The notes beneath the pieces were generated by a model. That model was not told the DNA's origin and searched no databases. It saw only the letters and a program-made list of their open reading frames with translations. 64,000 nt of DNA, from contig NZ_JALJXU010000003.1 of assembly GCF_024170225.1 (NCBI RefSeq), positions 186,001 through 250,000 on the forward strand, in the 5' to 3' direction. Below, piece by piece: positions 46,353 to 54,027 of the stretch (its first letter is position 1; each line of letters begins with the position of its first letter). Source of the DNA: Streptococcus gallinaceus. GTDB lineage: Bacteria; Bacillota; Bacilli; Lactobacillales; Streptococcaceae. The translations under genes and the position numbers were made by a program.

Positions 46353-47501
46353 ATGTTAGATTTGAATGAGTATGGAATTGAGATGTGGCCGAATGAGAAG
46401 ATTCGAGCTTTTCGTAAGGCTTTGTTGGACTGGTATGATGCCAATAAGCGTGACCTACCTTGGCGTAGAACTTCAGATCCCTATGCGATTTGGGTATCAG
46501 AAATAATGCTGCAACAGACGCGTGTAGATATTGTCATTCCCTATTACGAAAGTTTTTTGTATCGCTTGCCGACCATTTCGGACTTGGCAGCAGCAGATGA
46601 AGAAACCCTCCTCAAAGTCTGGGAGGGACTGGGATACTATTCTCGCGTGCGCAATATGCGGACAGCGGCTCAACAGATGATGGAGCATTTTGATGGACAA
46701 TTTCCCACTACCTACCAAGAAATTACAAGCTTAAAAGGAATTGGTCCCTACACTGCGGGAGCTATTTCCAGTATTGCTTTTAATTTACCTGAGCCTGCGG
46801 TGGATGGCAATGTTATGCGGGTGCTAAGTCGTCTTTTTGAGGTCAATTATGATATCGGTGTTCCTAGCAATCGAAAAATTTTCCAAGCTATGATGGAGAT
46901 TTTGATTGACCCTGAACGTCCGGGAGACTTTAATCAGGCTCTGATGGACTTAGGTTCTGACATTGAATCACCTGTTAATCCACGTCCAGAGGATAGCCCG
47001 GTTAAGGAGTTTAGCGCAGCTTATTTGCACGGAACCATGGACAAATATCCGATCAAAGCTCCTAAGAAGAAGCCGACGCCCGTCTATTATCAGGCCTATA
47101 TCATCCGCAATCAGGCTAACCAATTTTTACTTGAAAAAAATACAGATGCAGGCCTCTTATCTGGTTTTTGGTCTTTTCCCTTGATTGAAAAATCTTCTTC
47201 CAGCACAAAAGAAATCAATCTTTTTGAAGTCGTAGAAGTAGTGGATGTCTTGGGTTTATTTGAAAAAAATTACGGACAGAAAGTTCAATGGCTGGAGCAA
47301 GAATTTCAACCGGTTCAACATATTTTTAGTCACCGAAAATGGCAAGTTGACTTGGTTGAAGGCATTGTGGAAGAAGACAAGGTGGATAAGGACCGCGAGT
47401 TACGTTGGGTTTCCGTCGAAGATTTTCATGCCTACCCCTTTGCCAAACCCCAGCAAAAAATGTGGGATTCCTATCTCAAGGGCAAAGCAAAACACAAATA
47501 A
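46353..47501 (+). CDS. mutY: A/G-specific adenine glycosylase MutY, without Fe-S cluster
   Basis: A 382-residue base-excision repair glycosylase that removes A mispaired with 8-oxoguanine. Seen: LPWRRTSDPYAIWVSEIMLQQ with the catalytic Glu, helix-hairpin-helix LKGIGPYTAGAI, catalytic Asp in AVDGNVMRVLSR, and a C-terminal NUDIX-like domain with VQHIFSHRKW. The four cysteines of the usual 4Fe-4S loop are absent: the region reads DLGSDIESPVNPRPEDSPVKEF. Cluster-less MutY is known in lactic acid bacteria. A leaderless mRNA is predicted; ATG 46383 is a less likely start. Confidence 0.94.
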   Translation: MLDLNEYGIEMWPNEKIRAFRKALLDWYDANKRDLPWRRTSDPYAIWVSEIMLQQTRVDIVIPYYESFLYRLPTISDLAAADEETLLKVWEGLGYYSRVRNMRTAAQQMMEHFDGQFPTTYQEITSLKGIGPYTAGAISSIAFNLPEPAVDGNVMRVLSRLFEVNYDIGVPSNRKIFQAMMEILIDPERPGDFNQALMDLGSDIESPVNPRPEDSPVKEFSAAYLHGTMDKYPIKAPKKKPTPVYYQAYIIRNQANQFLLEKNTDAGLLSGFWSFPLIEKSSSSTKEINLFEVVEVVDVLGLFEKNYGQKVQWLEQEFQPVQHIFSHRKWQVDLVEGIVEEDKVDKDRELRWVSVEDFHAYPFAKPQQKMWDSYLKGKAKHK

Positions 47502-47505
47502 AATA

Positions 47506-47543
47506 AAAACAGCAGAATTGTGATAGACAAACTGCTGTTTTCT
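47506..47543. terminator. Bidirectional terminator after mutY
   Basis: AAAACAGCAG and CTGCTGTTTT form a 10-bp stem around a 16-base loop, between convergent mutY and the unknown gene. Confidence 0.75.
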
Positions 47544-47546
47544 TGT

Positions 47547-48365
47547 TTATAAATCATTCCACTCAGTGACGGTTTGATAAACTTTTTTAGTCCAATTTTT
47601 TAATCCATCCCCATCATACTTCAGATATACTACTCTTGATTTGAGTGAATTTGGAACTATATTTTCAAATTCTGATCTATTTTGCTCTGGAATCACACAG
47701 ATAAATAATAAGCCATCTAAGTCCACCTTATCTTTGATTTTAACAAGATGGTAACCATCAAAGATAAAGTTGGGCTCCTTCGCTAAATTTTCATAGAGAA
47801 AATGAAAGCTGACTCCCGGCACAAACAACTCATTGAGCTCGTTTTCCGTAGGTGCTCGATGGAGTAAGCGTTCCATTGCAAGCCTGTATCCAGATGTTAC
47901 ATTTGACCAGGCAAACATAATATAGTCAAAGTAATCTGCAGGATCGCTGGCTGCATTCCGAGAATCCATTACCAAATCAGTACTAGATTTTTTCAACGCT
48001 TGCACCGCAGACAATAGCTTGCCATCAGTAAAAATCTGTTTAGCTGTATCGATAGTAGTTGTGTGACTGACAAAATCCGATACTAAACAAAGGCTTTCCT
48101 CAGTATAAATCGCACTTGATTCTTTGGAGAATGGGAAAAAGGGATATTCAGGAGTATCCTGCGCGACATAGTCGGTTATCTTCTCCAAAAGTAATTTATT
48201 ATTGCAAATAATCTCGGTCTTTCGATGATAGTACTTTTCATAGGCAATAAATTTACTTATCCGATCAAGTTCTGCCGGATGAATCGTCGGATAATCCTGT
48301 AAAGCTATAAAATAAGTCCCGCCCCACTGGATTGTGTAGTTTCCATTTGTAATTTCGATTTTCAT
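47547..48365 (-). CDS. Unrecognised 272-residue protein, weak resemblance to ADP-ribosyltransferase folds
   Basis: A soluble protein without signal or membrane segments. I do not recognise it with certainty. After about 90 residues of an N-terminal domain it has SHTTTIDTAKQIFTDGKLL near residue 100, DPADYFDYIMFAW near 143 and VDLDGLLFICVIPEQNRSEF near 235. The order H-x-T, then G-x-L, then Y/F-D, then a beta-strand ending in PEQ recalls ART-fold proteins such as DarT, but a catalytic Glu cannot be assigned. It stands alone between terminator and divergent promoter, with AT-rich flanks. A nucleotide-using toxin or effector is possible, not shown. Confidence 0.6.
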   Translation of the reverse strand: MKIEITNGNYTIQWGGTYFIALQDYPTIHPAELDRISKFIAYEKYYHRKTEIICNNKLLLEKITDYVAQDTPEYPFFPFSKESSAIYTEESLCLVSDFVSHTTTIDTAKQIFTDGKLLSAVQALKKSSTDLVMDSRNAASDPADYFDYIMFAWSNVTSGYRLAMERLLHRAPTENELNELFVPGVSFHFLYENLAKEPNFIFDGYHLVKIKDKVDLDGLLFICVIPEQNRSEFENIVPNSLKSRVVYLKYDGDGLKNWTKKVYQTVTEWNDL

Positions 48366-48437
48366 GTCTTGTCTCTCATATGATTATTTTTACCTGATAT
48401 TAGTTTATTATTTTTTACCAAAATTGCACACAAAAAC

Positions 48438-48466
48438 TTGAAAGCGTTTTAAAAAAGAGATATAAT
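48438..48466 (+). promoter_or_regulatory. Near-consensus orphan promoter
   Basis: TTGAAA (48438-48443), exactly 17 bases, TATAAT (48461-48466). No long gene follows, so it probably drives a small RNA or a small or decayed membrane protein. Confidence 0.75.
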
Positions 48467-48475
48467 GTAAGCGAA

Positions 48476-48494
48476 ATGAGGGAGGTGCCCTCAT
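48476..48494 (+). promoter_or_regulatory. 5' stem-loop of the orphan transcript
   Basis: ATGAGGG-AGGTG-CCCTCAT is a perfect 7-bp hairpin starting about 4 bases after the predicted transcription start. Its loop shows AGGTG, like a ribosome-binding core. Confidence 0.55.
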
Positions 48495-48570
48495 AGGTAT
48501 TACTTTTCACTCCTTGGTTTTCTGGTCGGTGCTCATCATTGTAGATTTTGGAGGAAAATATCTAGAGTAG

Positions 48571-48714
48571 ATGATGATAGGCGAGAAAACCTTTGCTTTA
48601 AAGGAAGGTTTGTTCTCTAGTGCTCAACTAAAATTCATTTATCTATTGTTTATCATCACTTTATTAGCCTTGCTACCCTACTACATCATAAGAAAGGCTA
48701 ATGCGCTCAAGTAG
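48571..48714 (+). CDS. 47-residue membrane peptide, possibly the 3' part of a decayed gene
   Basis: ATG 48571 to TAG 48712-48714. GGAGG at 48550-48554 lies 16 bases before the ATG, rather far. The peptide has one predicted membrane helix (FIYLLFIITLLALLPYYII) and a basic tail. Upstream in the same frame, 48495-48567 encodes another hydrophobic stretch (FHSLVFWSVLIIVDFGG) ended by TAG, so a single stop may have split a two-helix protein. I do not recognise a family. An immunity-type or regulatory peptide is possible. Confidence 0.35.
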   Translation: MMIGEKTFALKEGLFSSAQLKFIYLLFIITLLALLPYYIIRKANALK

Positions 48715-48880
48715 GCTTTACTAGGTCTATTGTTGGTATTCAAAAAAATTTGATCGACAGTTACGACTTATTTTAATCATTCATATTTTAGAGTAGGAAA
48801 GTTAGATTAGGGGTAGCTAAATACAATTTTAATTATTTATCTTGTTATAGAGAATGAACCTTCCCATTTAGAAATCCCAA

Positions 48881-48904
48881 AGAGGCGAAAGCCTCTTTTT
48901 TTGT
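48881..48904. terminator. Terminator
   Basis: AAAGAGGC-GAAA-GCCTCTTTTTTT, a stable GNRA-loop hairpin with T tract on the plus strand; it would end the orphan transcript. Confidence 0.88.
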
Positions 48905-48912
48905 GACTTATC

Positions 48913-48945
48913 CACCAAAAAAACCACCAAGTGGTGGTTTTCATT
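48913..48945 (-). terminator. Terminator of pgm
   Basis: On the minus strand AAAACCACCA-CT-TGGTGGTTTTTTT, directly after the pgm stop. Confidence 0.88.
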
Positions 48946-50661
48946 TTATCCAACAAATTCGTTGATTTCTTTTTCAATAGTTGCGATTTTTGTTTCAGCT
49001 TCCTCAAGTGTATCGCCAACCGTTGCAATGTAGAATTTGATTTTTGGTTCTGTACCTGAAGGGCGGACTGCAAACCAAGAATCATCTGAAAGTGTGTACT
49101 TGAGAACGTTACTTGGTGGTGTAGTAAGGCTAGTCACGCCTTGAGCAGAAGTAGCAGTTTGTTCCAAGAAGTCTTCTGTCAATGCAATTTCAGTTTGGTT
49201 AAATTGTTTTGGTGCATTACCACGGAATTTATCCATGATTTTCTTGATTTCAGCTGCACCGTCCATACCTGAAAGGGTCACAGAAATTGTCTTTTCAGCA
49301 AAGTAGCCGTATTCTTTGAAGATTTCGTCAATACCATCAGCCAATGTCAAACCACGAGAACGGTAGTAAGCAGCAATTTCAGCTACTAAGAGAACAGCTT
49401 GGATGGCATCTTTGTCACGGACAAATGGTTTAATCAGGTAGCCAAAGCTTTCTTCAAAACCAAACATGTAGGTGTGACTATTTGTATCTTCAAACTCTTG
49501 AATTTTTTCAGCGATAAATTTGAAGCCAGTCAAGACGTTAAACATGGTTGCGCCGTAACTTTCAGCAATCTTCGTCACTAATTCAGTTGAAACGATAGAT
49601 TTGCAGACAGCTGCATTTTCTGGAAGAGTACCTGCTTGTTTGTGGGCTTCTAAAATGTATTTGGCCAAGAGTGCACCGATTTGGTTACCAGAGAGGTTCC
49701 AGTAAGAACCGTCTGCTTGGCGGATTTCAACACCGACACGGTCAGCATCAGGGTCAGTTGCTAGAAGGACATCGGCGTCTACTTGACGGCCAAGTTCTTC
49801 TGCCATTGCAAATGCTGCCTGGCTTTCTGGGTTTGGAGAAGCAACAGTTGAGAAATCTGGGTCAGCAGTAGCTTGCGCTTCAACCATTTGAACAGATTCA
49901 AAGCCAGCTTGTGCCAAAGCACGACGAGTCAACATTTCGCCTGTACCATGAAGTGGTGTGTAGACAATCTTCATATCACGGCCAAATTCTTTAATCAAGT
50001 CAGGATTGATGGTGATAGATTTGAGTTCTTCTAAGTAGAGGGCGTCAGTTTCTTCGCCCAAGACTTTGATAAGGCCAGATTCTTTTGCAGTTTCAAGGTC
50101 AGCTAAAACAACTTCAAATGGATTGTCAATCGCACGAATGTAGTCTGTCAAGGCATCTGCATCTGCTGGCGGCATTTGTCCACCGTCTTCACCGTAGACC
50201 TTGTAGCCGTTAAACTCTTTTGGATTGTGACTTGCAGTAACCATGATACCTGCAACAGCATTGTAGTGACGCACTGCAAATGATAATTCAGGTGTTGGAC
50301 GTAGGCTTTCAAAGACATAGGATTGGATGCCGTGAGCTGCCAAGACTTGAGCAGATTCAAATGCAAACTCTGGTGAGAAGTGACGTGAGTCGTAGGCAAT
50401 AGCCACACCACGTTTTTTAGCTTCCTCACCTTTAGACTCAACTAATTTTGCCAAGCCTTCTGTTGCTTGACGAACGACGTAAATATTGATGCGGTTGGTA
50501 CCAGTACCGATATAGCCACGCATACCTGCTGTACCAAATTCAAGATTTGTGTAGAAGGCATCTTCTTTTGTCTTTTCGTCCATAGCCAGTAAGTCCTCGC
50601 GGAGGTAATCTGGTAAATCTGCGACGTCAAGCCATTTTTGGTAATTTTCTGTATAGGTCAT
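48946..50661 (-). CDS. pgm: Phosphoglucomutase / phosphomannomutase
   Basis: A 571-residue alpha-D-phosphohexomutase interconverting glucose-1-P and glucose-6-P, needed for capsule and cell-wall sugar nucleotides. Seen: FGTAGMRGYIGTGTNRIN, the phosphoserine loop IMVTASHNPKEFNGYK, the metal loop ATDPDADRVGV, the sugar loop FGFEESFGYL and the phosphate loop VRPSGTEPKIKFY. AAGGAG precedes the ATG. Upstream, TGTTATAAT is an extended -10, and ATGAAAGCGATTAACA just after it partly resembles a CcpA cre site. Confidence 0.95.
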   Translation of the reverse strand: MTYTENYQKWLDVADLPDYLREDLLAMDEKTKEDAFYTNLEFGTAGMRGYIGTGTNRINIYVVRQATEGLAKLVESKGEEAKKRGVAIAYDSRHFSPEFAFESAQVLAAHGIQSYVFESLRPTPELSFAVRHYNAVAGIMVTASHNPKEFNGYKVYGEDGGQMPPADADALTDYIRAIDNPFEVVLADLETAKESGLIKVLGEETDALYLEELKSITINPDLIKEFGRDMKIVYTPLHGTGEMLTRRALAQAGFESVQMVEAQATADPDFSTVASPNPESQAAFAMAEELGRQVDADVLLATDPDADRVGVEIRQADGSYWNLSGNQIGALLAKYILEAHKQAGTLPENAAVCKSIVSTELVTKIAESYGATMFNVLTGFKFIAEKIQEFEDTNSHTYMFGFEESFGYLIKPFVRDKDAIQAVLLVAEIAAYYRSRGLTLADGIDEIFKEYGYFAEKTISVTLSGMDGAAEIKKIMDKFRGNAPKQFNQTEIALTEDFLEQTATSAQGVTSLTTPPSNVLKYTLSDDSWFAVRPSGTEPKIKFYIATVGDTLEEAETKIATIEKEINEFVG

Positions 50662-50703
50662 GTATTTCTCCTTTTTGAAAATATCTTGTTAATCGCTTTC
50701 ATT

Positions 50704-50712
50704 ATAACATTT
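50704..50712 (-). promoter_or_regulatory. Extended -10 promoter of pgm
   Basis: On the minus strand TGTTATAAT just upstream of a weak cre-like sequence (TGAAAGCGATTAACA). The -35 is poor. The cre match is imperfect and offered as a possibility only. Confidence 0.45.
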
Positions 50713-50750
50713 TCAAAAGAAAAAAGCACGCTCTCACGTGACTTATTTCC

Positions 50751-51320
50751 TTATTTTTTTAGTTTTAACATATTTGGCACGATGGCAAGGGTCAAAGCTG
50801 CTGAAATCACCATTTCTGCAATAGCATTTGTGCCGATAATTCCTGCCAACATCAGTTGGATATTGCCATTGTAGACGGATGAAAAGAGGATAAAAATTCC
50901 ACCGAGTACAAAAACAGTATTGGTCATAGAACCAATGGCACCTGCAAGAAGAAGTCCACCTTTATTTTTAAGCATTTTATAGGTGAAGTAAGGGGTAATC
51001 CCAATTAAAACGCGAGGCACAACTGCAATAACGAGTGACCAGAAATTCCCATTTGGAACAAAAGGGGTGAAAAGATAGCTCGTCGGTAAAAACAAGATTG
51101 TATTTGTGACCATACTAATCACTCCCATAAGTCCACCCAATGTAGCGCCGATACGCGGTCCATAAAGAATAGAAGCAATAATCACCGGTACATGCACCAG
51201 GGTTGGCTTGATAGGAAATGGTAGTAGGTTAAAAATAACCGAGCTCAACAGATGGATAACCAACATAACTGCAAAGAAAATGGCAATAGTAGCTACTTGA
51301 TTTGATTTATTTTGTTTCAC
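50751..51320 (-). CDS. ECF transporter S component, probable pantothenate uptake (PanT-like)
   Basis: A 189-residue protein with about six membrane helices and the ECF S-component style N-terminus (ATIAIFFAVMLVIHLL) plus KPTLVHVPVIIASILYGPRIG. It would capture a vitamin and work with the shared EcfA-EcfT module encoded elsewhere. The substrate is inferred as pantothenate because the gene ends the coaB-coaC unit. The start is GTG 51320 with AAGGAG just upstream. It follows the ThrE-like gene by 32 bases. Confidence 0.85.
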   Translation of the reverse strand: MKQNKSNQVATIAIFFAVMLVIHLLSSVIFNLLPFPIKPTLVHVPVIIASILYGPRIGATLGGLMGVISMVTNTILFLPTSYLFTPFVPNGNFWSLVIAVVPRVLIGITPYFTYKMLKNKGGLLLAGAIGSMTNTVFVLGGIFILFSSVYNGNIQLMLAGIIGTNAIAEMVISAALTLAIVPNMLKLKK

Positions 51321-51352
51321 AATATACTCCTTAAAATGAAGATAAACAGGTC

Positions 51353-52612
51353 TTACCCTTGTTTTTGGGCAAAAAAGCGGGGATAATTTGTCGAAAATTG
51401 CTGCACAATGCCGATAGCAATAGCGATTGTAAAGGCTGTGATGAAGCTGATGCGCAAATATTCTACAGCCAAAGTATCTGCACCAGTCAATACGAAATAA
51501 ACAGCCCGGTAGAAGCTCAATCCAGGAATAAGCGGAAAAATGCTAGTAGATAAAAATAAAGTCATCGGGCATTTTTTACGCACAGCCAACCAACGGGAAC
51601 AAAAGGCCACCATCAGACTGGAAAAAAAGACGGCCAGGGCATCTATGTGATGGTACTCAAAGATAAGCAAATAGACCAGCCAAGAAAGACCGCTTAAGAT
51701 ACCGATGTAGACTAGATAACGCTTGGGAACGTGGTAAAGTAGGGCAAATGCGACTGTACCAACTGCAGCTGTTAGGGCACGAATCACAAAATCCATTGGA
51801 GTTGCAATCGTGCTAGTAAATGCTGCGGTCATCTGCTCAGCAAAAGGAAGAGCTTCAAGCACGGTCACCACACCAACGGAAAGTGAAATACAAGATAACA
51901 AGGCAGACATGAGTAAGGTCAACCCTGTCGAATAATTGTTTTGAGAAAATTCACGGATAGAATTGACAAAAAATGCTCCTGGTATCAAGGTCATCAGTGC
52001 ACCTAGTACAATTGGTCCCAAGTGCTGTCCGACATGCAAATAAAGCAATAAACTGGCAGAAAGCGTGATAACCGCACTTCCGATAATGGTATGAATAAAT
52101 CCAGCATGAATTTTGGGAGAGATGAGATGATAGACAAGCCCTAAAATCAATCCTGTCATGGCAGATGCAAGTGCGTCGAGAAAACCACTTCCAAGCGCCA
52201 TTGAAAATCCACCTGCACCCAAGAAATAGGCAAATAAAGTCAGTAACAAAGACTGTTTTGGAAAATGTTCAATCCTGTCTAACCGCTGTGAAATATCCTC
52301 TAAGTCAGATACCTCTCCTTTGACGATTTGGCGTGATAGAGCATTAACCGCTTCTAATTTCCCCATATGGATGGATACGTCTTTTGTAGTATAGGCCTTA
52401 CCTAGATGATTGTCTTCCTTGTCCAAACCAGAAGTGATGATTCCTTGATTGACCACATAAGTTTCAAAATTTTGGATGCCAAGTCGAGCCGCAATCCGTT
52501 TCATGGTATCTTCGATACGGTAGATTTCAGCGCCGCTTTCCATGAGCAATTCTCCTACCCAAACGACAACTTCCATCGCAGTGGTTTCGGTTTTAATTCT
52601 CATTTTTGACAT
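51353..52612 (-). CDS. ThrE-family threonine/serine exporter-like membrane protein
   Basis: A 419-residue membrane protein containing both ThrE halves: a DUF1212-type N-terminal part (VVVWVGELLMESGAEIYRIEDTM) and about ten helices ending in the DUF3815-type part (CPMTLFLSTSIFPLIPG). Such proteins export threonine/serine or small organic acids. Its place in the CoA operon is unexplained; export of an intermediate is one idea. ATG 52612 (MSKMRIK) follows GAGG and overlaps coaC by 13 bases; a reading to 52678 has no ribosome site. Confidence 0.85.
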   Translation of the reverse strand: MSKMRIKTETTAMEVVVWVGELLMESGAEIYRIEDTMKRIAARLGIQNFETYVVNQGIITSGLDKEDNHLGKAYTTKDVSIHMGKLEAVNALSRQIVKGEVSDLEDISQRLDRIEHFPKQSLLLTLFAYFLGAGGFSMALGSGFLDALASAMTGLILGLVYHLISPKIHAGFIHTIIGSAVITLSASLLLYLHVGQHLGPIVLGALMTLIPGAFFVNSIREFSQNNYSTGLTLLMSALLSCISLSVGVVTVLEALPFAEQMTAAFTSTIATPMDFVIRALTAAVGTVAFALLYHVPKRYLVYIGILSGLSWLVYLLIFEYHHIDALAVFFSSLMVAFCSRWLAVRKKCPMTLFLSTSIFPLIPGLSFYRAVYFVLTGADTLAVEYLRISFITAFTIAIAIGIVQQFSTNYPRFFAQKQG

Positions 52613-53142
52613 CGTTGTTGAACCTCGTCTAGGATGGTATCGATTGTCGCTAAAGCTCCCGTCCCAAAGTCGCCACAAGCCAGCAAGGATTCGCGTGGCT
52701 TAATTTCTTCAAAGCCATAAGAACGAAGTAGCTGTAGATTGTGTTGACTTGCAGGATTAAGGTACATGTTGGTGTTCATGGCAGGTGCAATTAATTTTGG
52801 GACACCCATTGGCAAAGCCAAGGCGACCGCCGTCACAATGTTATCTGCCATCCCATGGGCCAATTTGGCTAAGGTATTGGCAGACAAAGGTGCAACTAAA
52901 AACAAATCTGTATTTTTTGCTAAGTCAATATGCTTGATAGAAGACGGGTCTTCTTCTTGCATGATATCAGTATGAACTGGATTTTTTGTTAAAGACTGTA
53001 GAGTAAGTGGGCTGATAAATTGTGTGGCTGACCGGCTCATCAGTACAGTAACCTCATGCCCTAACTTGGTCAATTCATTACTTAAATCAGCTGCCTTATA
53101 GGCCGAAATCGATCCCGTTACAGCTAGTGTGATACGTGCCAT
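52600..53142 (-). CDS. coaC: Phosphopantothenoylcysteine decarboxylase CoaC
   Basis: A 180-residue flavoprotein that decarboxylates 4'-phosphopantothenoylcysteine to 4'-phosphopantetheine. Seen: GSISAYKAADL for FMN, VAPLSANTLAKLAHGMADN with the active His region replaced by the family's SANT/AHG blocks, PAMNTNMYLNPA and the lid Cys in SLLACGDFGTGAL. In most bacteria CoaB and CoaC are one protein; streptococci have separate genes. It starts 2 bases after coaB. Confidence 0.94.
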   Translation of the reverse strand: MARITLAVTGSISAYKAADLSNELTKLGHEVTVLMSRSATQFISPLTLQSLTKNPVHTDIMQEEDPSSIKHIDLAKNTDLFLVAPLSANTLAKLAHGMADNIVTAVALALPMGVPKLIAPAMNTNMYLNPASQHNLQLLRSYGFEEIKPRESLLACGDFGTGALATIDTILDEVQQRCQK

Positions 53143-53144
53143 GA

Positions 53145-53831
53145 TTACCTCTTTTCTAAGACGAGCTTGAGGAGGAGTTGAGCGATTTCTTCTTTTGTTG
53201 AAGCCAGCTGCTCAGTTTCTTTATCAACTAAAAATGCCTTGTGACCTTCCGAATTGATGTCTCGTAAATCATTAGCAACGATATAGTCAGCCTTATTTTT
53301 CGCCAGACTCTCACGCGTCACAGCAAATAATTCTTCTTTGCTGACATCCACTAGTAACTTGAAACCAATCAGCTGAATGGCTGGATTCCATTCCTTGACT
53401 TTCGAGATGACCTTTGGTGTTTTTTTGAGAAACAGAACTTGATAGTCGTTTTGAGAAGAAATCTTGGTTTCTGTATTGGATTTGGTCAGTAAATCACGAA
53501 TCTTGTTCGTCTGCTCGACTTCATCCAGACCAGTCATGTAGACTGGTGTGTAGTCAGATACAGCCATGCTATGAATGAGCACATCATGTTCTTTGACAAG
53601 TGGCTCGAGACTACTTTGTAGACTTTCCACATTGGAGATTTCTACTATATGAAGAAGTGGGTGTGGCTGCGGTTTGACGGCATGCTTGGTAGTGACCAAG
53701 GTGACAGGGAAATTTGCCTCTAGAAATGTCTCAGCAATGATCTTCCCAAGCTGGCCTGTTGAATGATTTGTAATGGCGCGAACCTGGTCGATGGATTCGT
53801 TTGTTCCGCCTGAAGTAATCAAAATTTTCAT
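53145..53831 (-). CDS. coaB: Phosphopantothenate-cysteine ligase CoaB
   Basis: A 228-residue stand-alone ligase joining cysteine to 4'-phosphopantothenate, step two of CoA synthesis. It begins KILITSGGTNESIDQVRAITNHSTGQLG, the nucleotide-binding core of CoaB, and continues with HSMAVSDYTP and KADYIVANDL. ATG 53831 is set by this family start; a reading to 53876 runs through the promoter. No ribosome site exists: TACAAT ends 6 bases before the ATG, so a leaderless mRNA is predicted, as for coaA. Confidence 0.93.
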   Translation of the reverse strand: MKILITSGGTNESIDQVRAITNHSTGQLGKIIAETFLEANFPVTLVTTKHAVKPQPHPLLHIVEISNVESLQSSLEPLVKEHDVLIHSMAVSDYTPVYMTGLDEVEQTNKIRDLLTKSNTETKISSQNDYQVLFLKKTPKVISKVKEWNPAIQLIGFKLLVDVSKEELFAVTRESLAKNKADYIVANDLRDINSEGHKAFLVDKETEQLASTKEEIAQLLLKLVLEKR

Positions 53832-53837
53832 GTTCTT

Positions 53838-53866
53838 ATTGTACAAGAATTTATGATTTTCGTAAA
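53838..53866 (-). promoter_or_regulatory. coaB promoter giving a leaderless start
   Basis: On the minus strand TTTACG (53866-53861), 17 bases, TACAAT (53843-53838), then 6 bases and the coaB ATG. It is very like the coaA promoter (TTTACA-17-TACAAT-6-ATG). Confidence 0.75.
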
Positions 53867-53971
53867 GTTTTAGCAACCTCTTACAAAGGCGAATAAAACA
53901 GTATGATATTTTCTTAACTTTTTACAAAAATAGGTAAAAAGCGGACGTTTTATTTTTTATATACAAAATAC

Positions 53972-54000
53972 GTGCAATAAAAACGAATATCTGTTATGAT
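53972..54000 (+). promoter_or_regulatory. Promoter of fhs
   Basis: GTGCAA (53972-53977), 17 bases, TATGAT (53995-54000). AAAAACGAATAT inside the spacer is a weak match to the streptococcal PurR box, which would fit an enzyme feeding purine synthesis. GTGAGGTG is the ribosome site. Confidence 0.45.
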
Positions 54001-54027
54001 AAGACTATCTTATTGTGAGGTGATAGA

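Larger units (their letters stand above)
48366..48945. other. Gap with a strong promoter, degraded small membrane ORF and two terminators
   Basis: This 580-base stretch holds a near-consensus promoter (48438-48466), a 5' hairpin, a reading frame interrupted by TAG at 48568-48570, a 47-codon open frame (48571-48714) and terminators at 48881 and 48915. Bases 48715-48880 show nothing I recognise. Confidence 0.6.

Noticed and set aside
50685-50705. CcpA cre site at pgm
   Set aside because: ATGAAAGCGATTAACA is offset by a base from the consensus in its right half; not strong enough for a separate entry.
53887-53992. CGAATA copies before fhs as CIN-boxes or a PurR box pair
   Set aside because: They match either consensus only partly and lie in an AT-rich stretch; kept only as a weak remark in the fhs promoter entry.
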